NCBI GenBank assembly: GCA_020446285.1 | Contig: JAGREZ010000019.1 | Span: 1-9,253, forward strand | Reading direction: 5' to 3' | DNA: 9,253 nucleotides | Source of the DNA: Geminicoccaceae bacterium | Lineage (GTDB): Bacteria > Pseudomonadota > Alphaproteobacteria > Geminicoccales > Geminicoccaceae | Part shown: piece after piece, positions 1-6,535 of the stretch | Position numbering within the stretch: the first letter of the stretch is position 1 | How the letters are laid out: every line of letters begins with the position of its first letter | Notes under the pieces: model-generated | The model's input: only the letters and a program-made list of their open reading frames with translations | What the model was told of the DNA's origin: nothing | Databases searched by the model: none | Program-made: the position numbers and the translations under genes

Positions 1-1152
1 TTCGATGCCTTCATCATCATGACCGAACGCCGGTTCGGGCATCTGCCGGTGGTCGATGACGGGGCGATCCGGGGCATTCTCACACGCACCAACATCATTC
101 GCCGGCGTTCGGTCTCGGCCGTGACGATGATCGCCAAGATCGCCAAGCGGAAGACGCAGGAGGAAATCCGCGGGATCGTCGAGCAGATTCCGCAACTTCT
201 CGATCAGCTCGCGAGCGGTGGCGCCGAGCCGCAGATCGTCGGGCGGCTGATCACCGGAATAGCCGATGCCGCGTCCCGCCGTCTGCTCAGGCTTGCCGAG
301 GACGAGCTCGGCCCGCCGCCTGTGCCCTATGTATGGGCCGCCTGCGGATCGCAGGGGCGGATGGAACAGACCGGCGTCTCGGATCAGGACAATTGCCTCA
401 TTCTGGACGACGGTTTCGATGCGGCACGGCATGGCGCCTATTTCGAGACGCTGGCGCGGCGGGTCTCCGACGGTCTCGATGCCTGCGGTTATTTCTACTG
501 TCCGGGCGAGATGATGGCGACGACGCCGAAATGGCGGCAGCCGCTCGCCGTCTGGAAAGGCTATTTCTCCGGCTGGATCGATCGTCCCGATCCGATGGCG
601 CAGATGCTTTCCAGCGTCATGTTCGACCTGCGCGCGATCCATGGCGAACAGGGATTGCTCGACGCGCTGAAGGACGAGACGCTGGCCCGTGCACGCTCCA
701 ATTCCATCTTCATGGCGCATCTGACCGCCAATTCGCTCAAGCATGTCCCGCCGCTCGGTCTTTTCGGCGGCATCTCGGCGCCGCGAACGGGCGAGCACAA
801 GGGACGGATCGACCTGAAACATTCGGGCGTCGTGCCGATCGTCGATCTCGGCCGGATCTATGCGCTTCGCGCCGCCTCGCCGGCGGTGAATACCCACGAG
901 CGGCTCGAGATCGCGCGCGATGCGGGGATCATCAGCAAGAGCGGTGCCGCCGATCTGATCGACGCGTTCGATCTCATCTGCGATGTCCGCCTGCAGCATC
1001 AGGCGCGACAGTCGCGGCACGGCACGAAGATCGACAATTTTCTCCGGCCCGACGACATGAGCGAGCTCGAACGCAATCACCTGCGTGACGCTTTCGTCGT
1101 GGTCAAGACGATGCAGGGGGCGGCCGGACAGGGACAGCACATGATGGGCTGA
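1..1152 (+). CDS. CBS-domain / DUF294 putative nucleotidyltransferase (5' partial)
   Basis: This is the C-terminal 383 residues of a multidomain protein; the reading frame is open from base 1, so its start lies outside the window. The visible part begins in the last strands of a CBS domain (RFGHLPVVDDGAIRGILTR). A linker and then a nucleotidyltransferase-like DUF294 domain follow. Its signature is GSQGRMEQ at visible residues 116-123, then SDQDN with acidic residues D128 and D130, which resembles the GSxxR...DxD metal-binding pattern of GlnD/GlnE-type transferases. The remainder (about 190-370) matches the helical C-terminal half of DUF294 proteins. Family members often carry a cyclic-nucleotide-binding domain before the CBS pair, which cannot be seen here. 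CBS domains normally sense adenosine nucleotides; the nucleotidyl acceptor is unknown to me. It is the first visible gene of a run with the small membrane protein and the membrane exonuclease. Family assignment is secure; the catalysed reaction is not. Confidence 0.88.
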   Translation, partial: FDAFIIMTERRFGHLPVVDDGAIRGILTRTNIIRRRSVSAVTMIAKIAKRKTQEEIRGIVEQIPQLLDQLASGGAEPQIVGRLITGIADAASRRLLRLAEDELGPPPVPYVWAACGSQGRMEQTGVSDQDNCLILDDGFDAARHGAYFETLARRVSDGLDACGYFYCPGEMMATTPKWRQPLAVWKGYFSGWIDRPDPMAQMLSSVMFDLRAIHGEQGLLDALKDETLARARSNSIFMAHLTANSLKHVPPLGLFGGISAPRTGEHKGRIDLKHSGVVPIVDLGRIYALRAASPAVNTHERLEIARDAGIISKSGAADLIDAFDLICDVRLQHQARQSRHGTKIDNFLRPDDMSELERNHLRDAFVVVKTMQGAAGQGQHMMG

Positions 1153-1155
1153 CAT

Positions 1156-1177
1156 CCGGCTCGCCGGCTCGCCGGCT
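1156..1177 (+). repeat. 8-bp tandem repeat (CCGGCTCG x 2.75)
   Basis: Directly after the stop codon of the DUF294 gene the 8-bp unit CCGGCTCG is repeated 2.75 times without mismatch. It occupies part of the 97-bp gap before the next gene. No promoter or terminator is evident in this gap. The repeat is probably a slippage product with no visible function. Confidence 0.6.
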
Positions 1178-1249
1178 ATTCGGCCGTGCCGGTCGCTCCT
1201 GCCGGCGTGGTCGCCGGTCGCGGAACGAAGGGGCAGGGAGGCACATATA

Positions 1250-1768
1250 ATGGTTCTGGAGCTGGTGGCGACCGCCGCGCTCGGGCTCGGCGTCGGCGGT
1301 GTGGTTCTGGCACTGCGCTATTTCTCGGGCGGCCGGGTGCCGGGCTACATGGTGCCGATCGCCGCCGGCCTCGGCATGCTCCTGTTCTCGCTTTGGTCGG
1401 AATACAGCTGGTTCTCGCGGGTCCGCTCGCAGCTGCCCGAGCGTGTCGCGATCCTGCGCACCTTCGAGGAACGCTCCACCCTGAAGCCCTGGAGCTATCT
1501 CGTTCCCCGGATCGAGCGTTTCTCCGCATTCGATCCCGCGTCGCTCCATACCCATCCGGACTTTCCCGACCTGCGCATGGTCGAGGTCGTGCTCGTCGCG
1601 CATCGCCAGCCGACCTTCACCGTGACCCAGCTCGTCGATTGCGCGGCCGGCCGAAGCGCGGAAGTGGACGGACAGCTCACCCTGAGCGATGGCGGCGCTC
1701 CCGTCGACGCCGACTGGCAGAGGATGGACGAGGGCGATCCGCTGCTCGTCGCGGCATGTGGAGGCTGA
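1250..1768 (+). CDS. small membrane protein of unknown function between DUF294 and exonuclease genes
   Basis: This 172-residue protein belongs to no family I can name. Residues about 3-24 and 30-48 are two hydrophobic helices separated by a short Gly/Arg/Pro-containing turn, predicting an inner-membrane hairpin. A soluble domain of about 120 residues follows, starting at the conspicuous segment LWSEYSWFSRVRSQLPE and continuing with KPWSYLVPRIERF. This domain is probably cytoplasmic if the turn faces the periplasm. The start at 1250 is supported by a strong Shine-Dalgarno GGGAGG at 1236-1241, 8 nt upstream. The stop is 3 bp before the exonuclease start, and that gene's Shine-Dalgarno site lies inside the last codons here, so the two are very likely cotranscribed and translationally coupled. 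Its place between a putative nucleotidyltransferase and a membrane-bound exonuclease suggests it helps assemble or regulate them; this is inference. Confidence 0.85.
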   Translation: MVLELVATAALGLGVGGVVLALRYFSGGRVPGYMVPIAAGLGMLLFSLWSEYSWFSRVRSQLPERVAILRTFEERSTLKPWSYLVPRIERFSAFDPASLHTHPDFPDLRMVEVVLVAHRQPTFTVTQLVDCAAGRSAEVDGQLTLSDGGAPVDADWQRMDEGDPLLVAACGG

Positions 1769-1771
1769 GCC

Positions 1772-3763
1772 ATGAGCACCTGGAATCTCCGTCTGCGTAT
1801 CTTCCTGTTCTTCGCGCTGATCGGTCTCGGTGCGGCGGCGATCATCGGCTGGTCGCTCTATTTCGCCCATCTGCGCATCGGCGTGGACGCGGCCGACCGG
1901 CATCTGGTGATGGCCGGTGCGATGGCATCGGCGGCGGTGATCGGTCTGACACTCTGGGTCTGGCTCAAGTTCGACGATCATGTCGCCCGCCCCATCATCG
2001 CCCTCTCGCGGGAACTGCAGACACGGGCGCACGCGGTCACCGATGCGCCGCTCGATCCAGAGGGCGGGCGCTATCTCGGCGAACTCGTGCCGGCGGCGAT
2101 CGATGTCGACCGGGCTCTCAGACGGGTCAAGCTCGAATTCGAGGATGCGGTCGCCGGCGCCACGCGCGCGATCGCGGCACAGAAGGCGCGGCTCGAGATC
2201 GTGTTGCGGGAACTCGACGAGGGTGTGCTCATCTGCAACGAGGCAGGCGAGATCCTTCTCTTCAACCGCCGCGCCCAGCAACTGCTCTGCGATGCCGGCG
2301 AGGTGGGGCTCGGGCGGCGTCTCGACCAGCTGATTGCCTGCGAGCCCATCACCCATGCCCTTGAACCCGGCGACCGGCCGCAATCCGCCGATGACCGGCA
2401 GGAGCGCCGGCAGGAGCGGGAATTCTCCGTGCCGCTGCTCTGCAGCACATGCGACCGGAGTGCCCTGCTGTTCGCCCGCGTCGCGCCGCTGCATGCCGAT
2501 GGCGATGATATCGAGGGGTTCGTGCTGATGCTGCGCGAAGCCGGCGAGGATGTCGCCGATCTGCGCGAGCGCGACCGGCTTCTGGAAACGCTGCTCGAAC
2601 GGCCGGAAGCCATGGACGGAGGCTTGCCCACGGAGCTTCGCCAAAGCGGCCAGCGGCTCGTCGGGCGGGGCTGGCCGATGGGCCGTGTGGCCGTCGATCG
2701 GCTGCTGCATCATGTCGACAGGCGGCTCGGCGGCGGTGTCGTCGAGCCCGGCGACCGGTCCGGGCTTTTCCTCGATGGCGACAGTTTTCTTCTGGGTTCG
2801 CTGCTCGCCGGTCTCGCCGACGCGGTGCGCGGGCTTTCGCAAACCGTTACGATCGCGAGCGATGCGACGACGGAGCGGGTCTCGTTCGTGATCCGCGGGA
2901 CGGGTGCAACGGGCGGGATCGACCTGCATGACTGGCTGGGCGAGCCGTTCGAGGCGGCACCCGAACGGTCGACGGGACATGAAATCCTCATGCGGCATCA
3001 TGCGCTCGTCGAGGCGGGTGCGGATGGAGCGATCATCCTGTCACTGCCGCTGCGCCAGCCGCCGGCCGCGCTGGGGAACCGGCTGCCACCGCGTCCGGAA
3101 TTCTACGATTTCGACCTTCTCACGCGCCCCACCGCCGGCGTTTCCGGCGACAAGGAACTGAAATCGGGCACGTTTGTCGTGTTCGATACCGAGACGACGG
3201 GGCTGGAGCCGTCGGCCGGCGACCGGATCGTGCAGATCGCCGGTGTGCGGATCGTGAACGGCCGCCTTCTTCGCGGCGAGACCTTCGATGAGCTGGTTAA
3301 TCCCGGCCGACCGATTCCGGCGTCATCCACGCGCTTCCACGGTATCACCGACGACATGGTGACGGATGCGCCGCCCGTGGAAGTCGTGCTGAAGCGGTTC
3401 CACCGGTTTGCCGAAGGTGCCGTGCTGGTCGCGCACAATGCGGCGTTCGACATGAAGTTTCTCTCCCTCGCCGGAGGGGAACACGGGATTTCCTTCGACA
3501 ATCCGGTGCTGGATACCGTTCTTCTCTCGGCATTCCTTCACGATCATACCGGCAACCATACGCTCGATGCGCTTGCCGAGCGGTTCGGTATCAGCATCGA
3601 CGAGGCGGTGCGGCACACCGCACTCGGCGATTCGCTGGCGACGGCCGAACTCTTCCTGCGCATGCTCGACGCCCTCGCCGGCAGGGGGGTGGACACGCTC
3701 GACCGGGCACGGGAGGCCGGCAATCGCATGGTGAAGCTTCGCCGTGAACAGGCGCGCTACTGA
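1772..3763 (+). CDS. membrane-anchored PAS / kinase-like protein with C-terminal DnaQ-type 3'-5' exonuclease
   Basis: This is a 663-residue multidomain protein. Two transmembrane helices (about 8-28 and 46-65) enclose a very short loop. A HAMP-like stretch follows (about 68-88, [13 protein letters not shown]), then a basic/acidic helix. A PAS-like domain spans about 145-260 (core [20 protein letters not shown]), with a CSTC pair at 224-227. Residues about 269-435 resemble an eroded histidine-kinase core. The C-terminal third is a complete DEDDh exonuclease: Exo [11 protein letters not shown] with D472 and E474, Exo [13 protein letters not shown] with D560, and Exo III HTALGD with H615 and D620. 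The nuclease part is therefore expected to be active on DNA, RNA or a small nucleotide, tethered to the inner face of the membrane. GGAGG at 1760-1764, 7 nt before the ATG, supports the start. It differs from replicative DnaQ in its long sensory N terminus. Substrate and signal are unknown. Confidence 0.88.
   Translation: MSTWNLRLRIFLFFALIGLGAAAIIGWSLYFAHLRIGVDAADRHLVMAGAMASAAVIGLTLWVWLKFDDHVARPIIALSRELQTRAHAVTDAPLDPEGGRYLGELVPAAIDVDRALRRVKLEFEDAVAGATRAIAAQKARLEIVLRELDEGVLICNEAGEILLFNRRAQQLLCDAGEVGLGRRLDQLIACEPITHALEPGDRPQSADDRQERRQEREFSVPLLCSTCDRSALLFARVAPLHADGDDIEGFVLMLREAGEDVADLRERDRLLETLLERPEAMDGGLPTELRQSGQRLVGRGWPMGRVAVDRLLHHVDRRLGGGVVEPGDRSGLFLDGDSFLLGSLLAGLADAVRGLSQTVTIASDATTERVSFVIRGTGATGGIDLHDWLGEPFEAAPERSTGHEILMRHHALVEAGADGAIILSLPLRQPPAALGNRLPPRPEFYDFDLLTRPTAGVSGDKELKSGTFVVFDTETTGLEPSAGDRIVQIAGVRIVNGRLLRGETFDELVNPGRPIPASSTRFHGITDDMVTDAPPVEVVLKRFHRFAEGAVLVAHNAAFDMKFLSLAGGEHGISFDNPVLDTVLLSAFLHDHTGNHTLDALAERFGISIDEAVRHTALGDSLATAELFLRMLDALAGRGVDTLDRAREAGNRMVKLRREQARY
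2395..2418 (+). repeat. 12-bp perfect tandem duplication inside the exonuclease gene
   Basis: CCGGCAGGAGCG occurs twice in direct succession, in frame. It adds a four-residue duplication (RQER RQER) to the charged loop of the PAS-like segment. The reading frame is kept. It looks like a local slippage event. Confidence 0.7.
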
Positions 3764-3769
3764 TGCAGC

Positions 3770-3783
3770 CCGCCAACAGGCGG
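3770..3783. terminator. short GC hairpin between convergent genes
   Basis: The 21-bp gap between the convergent stop codons of the exonuclease gene and the diguanylate cyclase gene is mostly filled by CCGCC-AACA-GGCGG, a 5-bp stem with a 4-nt loop. There is no T-run on either strand, so it is at best a weak or Rho-assisted bidirectional terminator. The call rests on position and dyad only. Confidence 0.3.
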
Positions 3784-3784
3784 T

Positions 3785-4822
3785 TCAGGCATCCTCGAGC
3801 AGCATTTCCTCGGTGACCACGCGGTTGCGGCCCCGGCGCTTGGCCTCGTAGAGCGCCGCGTCGGCCCGCTGGATGAGTGTTTCGGATGTATCGCCCTGAC
3901 GGAGCGAGGCGACGCCGAAGGACGCGGTGATGGTGCCGAGCATGAGATCCCTCGACTTGAGCCTGACCTTGTTGGTCGCGAGGATCTTGCGGATCATCTC
4001 GGCCAGATGCCGCGCGCCGTCGCAGGGTGTCTGGGGCAGGATGACGGCGAATTCCTCGCCGCCATAGCGGGCGGGCAGGTCCCGTCCCTTGACCATCTCC
4101 CGGAGCTTGGCGGCGACGAGCCGGATGACGATGTCGCCGATCTGGTGGCCGTGATTGTCGTTGAACGACTTGAAATGGTCGATGTCGAGGAGGAGCAGGG
4201 AAAGCGGATGCTCTTCCGCCAGCGCCTCCTCGATGGCACCCACGAGGCGCTCGTCGAACAGGCCGCGATTGCCGATGCCGGTGAGCGGATCGGTGCGGCT
4301 CGCCATCCGCGCCTCGGCGAGGGCGGCCCGCAACTGGCTGATCTCTTCCTCGCGGTGGCCGAGCTCGAGCTTGAGCTGTGAGGTCTGCTGCTGCATCTCC
4401 GCGGTGGCACCCTGGAGGCCGCGGGTGATGGCGAGCACATCCTCCTGATCGCGTGCGCGCGCGAGGATCTCGGCGGCTTCCTCGAGTGTGGTGCCATACG
4501 AGCCGGTCGAATTGTGGGCGCTGCTGATATCGGACAGGACGGCGGCGACGAGGCTTCCGGCATTGCGCGCATGTTCGACCAGTTCCCGTTCATGGCGGGC
4601 GATGAATTCCTCGTAGAGCTGGTCCATGCAGCCCTGGGAGAAGGTCTTGCCGTCCTTGCGGAATTCCGTGATCCGCCGGCTCAACTCACGATTGCGGTTG
4701 CCCGCATGCGCGAACCAGACGGCATAGTTTTCCGCCGAGGGAGCGAGCCCGAGATCACGCAGTTCCCCGAGAGCCCGGTCGGCCGTCTCGAACAGATGGG
4801 CTGCATGATCGCCTCTTGACAT
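3785..4822 (-). CDS. GGDEF diguanylate cyclase (soluble, coiled-coil N terminus)
   Basis: This 345-residue protein should make cyclic di-GMP from two GTP. The N-terminal part (1-135) is a helical domain seen in many alphaproteobacterial cyclases, with PSAENYAVWFAHAGNRNREL near 29-48. A coiled coil runs about 140-172. The GGDEF domain (about 176-340) opens with DPLTGIGNR (178-186). It has the metal/GTP-binding DIDHFKSFNDNHGH (213-226) and the active-site loop GGEEF at 254-258, an active variant. The product-inhibition I-site, normally RxxD, reads KGRD (K245, D248), so feedback inhibition may be weakened. No transmembrane helix is seen, so it should be cytoplasmic. The ATG at 4822 was chosen over one 126 bp upstream because AAGGAG lies 8 nt before it and the upstream extension overlaps the CtrA-like promoter region. 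It is transcribed divergently from the PAS gene and probably under CtrA control. Confidence 0.93.
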   Translation of the reverse strand: MSRGDHAAHLFETADRALGELRDLGLAPSAENYAVWFAHAGNRNRELSRRITEFRKDGKTFSQGCMDQLYEEFIARHERELVEHARNAGSLVAAVLSDISSAHNSTGSYGTTLEEAAEILARARDQEDVLAITRGLQGATAEMQQQTSQLKLELGHREEEISQLRAALAEARMASRTDPLTGIGNRGLFDERLVGAIEEALAEEHPLSLLLLDIDHFKSFNDNHGHQIGDIVIRLVAAKLREMVKGRDLPARYGGEEFAVILPQTPCDGARHLAEMIRKILATNKVRLKSRDLMLGTITASFGVASLRQGDTSETLIQRADAALYEAKRRGRNRVVTEEMLLEDA

Positions 4823-4830
4823 CAATCGCA

Positions 4831-4836
4831 CTCCTT
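4831..4836 (-). promoter_or_regulatory. Shine-Dalgarno site that fixes the cyclase start
   Basis: Read on the minus strand this is AAGGAG, 8 nt before the ATG ending at 4822. No comparable site precedes the in-frame ATG at 4948. Confidence 0.8.
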
Positions 4837-4899
4837 GGATCCGGCGATCCCGGCCGTTCCGGGCGGTGAGGTGGCTTTGCCCATTCAACCCGGCTTGTT

Positions 4900-4914
4900 T
4901 TAAAATCCGGTTAA
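4900..4914. promoter_or_regulatory. CtrA-type box A (TTAA-N7-TTAA)
   Basis: The plus strand reads TTAA, seven bases, TTAA, then C, which fits the full CtrA consensus TTAA-N7-TTAAC. It lies about 80 bp upstream of the cyclase ATG. Read on the minus strand it begins TTAACC. TTAA is rare in this GC-rich window, so a perfectly spaced pair is unlikely by chance. CtrA is the alphaproteobacterial master regulator of the cell cycle and of motility genes. Whether it activates or represses here cannot be told. Confidence 0.65.
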
Positions 4915-4963
4915 CGGCCGTATTGAGCGCATGTCCGGGCATCGGCATTTCTTCAACACGCTG

Positions 4964-4978
4964 TTAACCTGTCGTTAA
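4964..4978. promoter_or_regulatory. CtrA-type box B (TTAA-N7-TTAA)
   Basis: The plus strand reads TTAACCTGTCGTTAA, a second exact TTAA-N7-TTAA pair, centred 64 bp from box A and about 100 bp upstream of the PAS-protein start. Together the boxes occupy the 255-bp divergent region 4823-5077, which otherwise holds no recognisable feature. Box B reads TTAACC on the plus strand and box A reads TTAACC on the minus strand, matching the divergent gene pair. Confidence 0.65.
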
Positions 4979-5077
4979 TGTGGCGGTGTCATGCTCGTTT
5001 CGTCCGTTCGTGGAGATGTGCTTTCGGCCGGCGGCCGCAGGCGAACTGCCAGGAGCACCCAGCAGGGCCGAGGGGCG

Positions 5078-6418
5078 ATGACGGAAGTCGGGTTGGCGGA
5101 TGCGCGGCCGGTTGAGAAACGGCGACCGGACAGGTCGGCTCTGGTCGATGACGAGGTGCCGTTCTCGTTCGACGAACTGTTTTTCTCGCGTACCGACGAG
5201 CGCGGCGTGATCCTTTCCGGGAACGCCGTCTTCTGCCGGGTCAGCCGGTTCGACTGGAAGGATATGGAGAACCGGCCGCACAGGATCGTGCGTCATCCCG
5301 ACATGCCGGCGGCGGTATTTCATCTTCTCTGGGAAACGATCCGCGCGGGCAAGCCGATGGCGGCCTATGTCAAGAACCGGGCGAGCGATGGCTGCTTCTA
5401 CTGGGTGCTCGCCATCGTCACACCTGTCGATGGCGGCTATCTCTCCGTGCGCATCAAGCCCGGCAGCGGGCTGTTTTCGCAGGTGATCCGGGAGTATCGC
5501 GACCTGCTCGCGGCGGAGCGCTCAGAGCGCCTGTCGCCGGCGGAGAGTGCCGGGCGCCTGCTGGCGCGTCTGGAGGAACTCGGTTTCGCCGGCTACGGGG
5601 CGTTCATGGCGGCGGCTCTCTCGGCGGAGACGGCCGCGCGCAACGAGGCGCTCGCAAGGGCGGCGGATCCGGACATCCCCTCCTTCGACCTGCTCGCCGG
5701 GCAGGCGAAATCGCTGATCGCACTCGCCGACGGGATATTCGAGGCCTATCTCTCGAACGAGCATGTACCGCTCAATCTGCGGATCCATGCGGGCCAGCTC
5801 GGCGAGCGCGGCGCGCCGATCGGCGTGATCTCCACCAATTACGGCTCTATATCGGACGAGATTCGCGGCGAGATGGCGGATTTCGTCAAGGCCGCGAACC
5901 GCGTTCACGAAACCGTCACGAACGGTCTTTCGCTTTGTGCGATAGCCGGGATCCAGGCCGAGATGCTGCACCGATCGCGGTTCGAGCGCAGCGAAGAGCG
6001 TAGCGAGGGTGAGGATGGGCGCGCGCGTGTTTGCGACAGCGATCTCGAGCTGCTCGACGCGCAGCGGGCGACCTATCGCGCCCGGGCGCGGGAAGGGCTC
6101 GAGGAGATCGCGCGGGAAGCCAGGCGTTTCCGTGATGCATGTTTCGAGATGCGACGTCTGGAGATCGGTCTCGAGGTGACACGGATCATGGGCAAGATCG
6201 AGTGTGCCCATCTGGACACGACCATCGAGGAACTCGACGGGTTGATCCAGGATCTGGCGGGTTTCCAGTCGGCGCTCGCTGAGGGGCTGCAACGGATCGA
6301 GAAGGAGAACAGGCTGATGCTCCACCGTATCGAGCGGATGCTTGCAGCCGCCGGCCGCACCGAGCGGATGCTTGCAGCCGCCGGCCGCACCGAGCGGATG
6401 CTTGCAGCCGCCGGCTGA
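5078..6418 (+). CDS. Aer-type PAS sensor protein with degenerate chemoreceptor-like hairpin
   Basis: This 446-residue soluble protein has no transmembrane segment. Its PAS domain (about 27-125) is of the Aer kind: TDERGVILSGNAVF, then RPHRIVRHPDMP (66-77), KNRASDGCFYWV (99-110) and TPV. Aer PAS domains bind FAD and sense redox or energy state. Residues 232-245 (LNLRIHAGQLGERG) resemble the chemoreceptor signalling-tip motif LNAAIEAARAGEQG, but the surrounding tip is not conserved. The rest (about 310-430) is long amphipathic helices, probably coiled coil. The C terminus is three copies of ERMLAAAG(RT). The ATG at 5078 was chosen because GAGGGG lies just before it; an in-frame ATG at 4991 has no ribosome site. 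It may signal to chemotaxis or c-di-GMP proteins. Cofactor and partner are not provable from sequence. Confidence 0.85.
   Translation: MTEVGLADARPVEKRRPDRSALVDDEVPFSFDELFFSRTDERGVILSGNAVFCRVSRFDWKDMENRPHRIVRHPDMPAAVFHLLWETIRAGKPMAAYVKNRASDGCFYWVLAIVTPVDGGYLSVRIKPGSGLFSQVIREYRDLLAAERSERLSPAESAGRLLARLEELGFAGYGAFMAAALSAETAARNEALARAADPDIPSFDLLAGQAKSLIALADGIFEAYLSNEHVPLNLRIHAGQLGERGAPIGVISTNYGSISDEIRGEMADFVKAANRVHETVTNGLSLCAIAGIQAEMLHRSRFERSEERSEGEDGRARVCDSDLELLDAQRATYRARAREGLEEIAREARRFRDACFEMRRLEIGLEVTRIMGKIECAHLDTTIEELDGLIQDLAGFQSALAEGLQRIEKENRLMLHRIERMLAAAGRTERMLAAAGRTERMLAAAG
5984..6007 (+). repeat. imperfect 12-bp tandem repeat in the PAS gene
   Basis: GAGCGCAGCGAA is followed directly by GAGCGTAGCGAG, giving the charged run ERSEERSE. 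It sits in a low-complexity linker after the degenerate receptor hairpin and keeps the frame. Confidence 0.5.
6331..6415 (+). repeat. perfect 30-bp tandem repeat, 2.8 copies, at the 3' end of the PAS gene
   Basis: Copies lie at 6331-6360, 6361-6390 and 6391-6415, the last cut by the stop codon. They are identical. Each adds ten residues, ERMLAAAGRT, to the C terminus. Each copy also holds an imperfect 18-bp dyad, GCGGATGCTTGCAGCCGC (6334-6351 in copy 1), able to form a small hairpin in RNA. Identity between copies points to recent duplication, so copy number may vary between strains. Confidence 0.9.
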
Positions 6419-6535
6419 CAGGAACCCTGCTCGACTCATACGCTGTTGTGTTCGCGTTCGAAGTGGACGCTGGCGCCGGCCGGGGCTTCGTGCTCAATTG
6501 CGGGCCATTGCTGGCAGGAACGCGGATAGCGGCAC

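Noticed and set aside
1103..3001. Long open frame of 632 codons on the minus strand
   Set aside because: It lies antisense to three well-supported plus-strand genes and shows low-complexity Arg/Glu/His-rich sequence with no domain. Long antisense frames are expected in GC-rich coding DNA.
4823..4948. N-terminal extension of the diguanylate cyclase from an ATG at 4948
   Set aside because: No ribosome site precedes 4948, the extension contains CtrA-type box A, and AAGGAG sits 8 nt before ATG 4822.
4991..5077. Upstream start of the PAS protein at 4991
   Set aside because: No Shine-Dalgarno site is present, and the added 29 residues are Arg/Gly-rich and unlike the family. ATG 5078 has a purine-rich site just before it.
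5522..6439. 305-codon minus-strand frame with a repeated Cys/Gly-rich N terminus
   Set aside because: The apparent protein repeat is only the reverse reading of the 30-bp tandem repeat. The plus-strand frame has a clear PAS domain, so this is a shadow.
6419..6535. Promoter or terminator between the PAS gene and the DUF1028 gene
   Set aside because: A CGAAG/CTTCG pair can be drawn, but its loop is long, there is no T-run and no convincing -35/-10 pair, so nothing is called.
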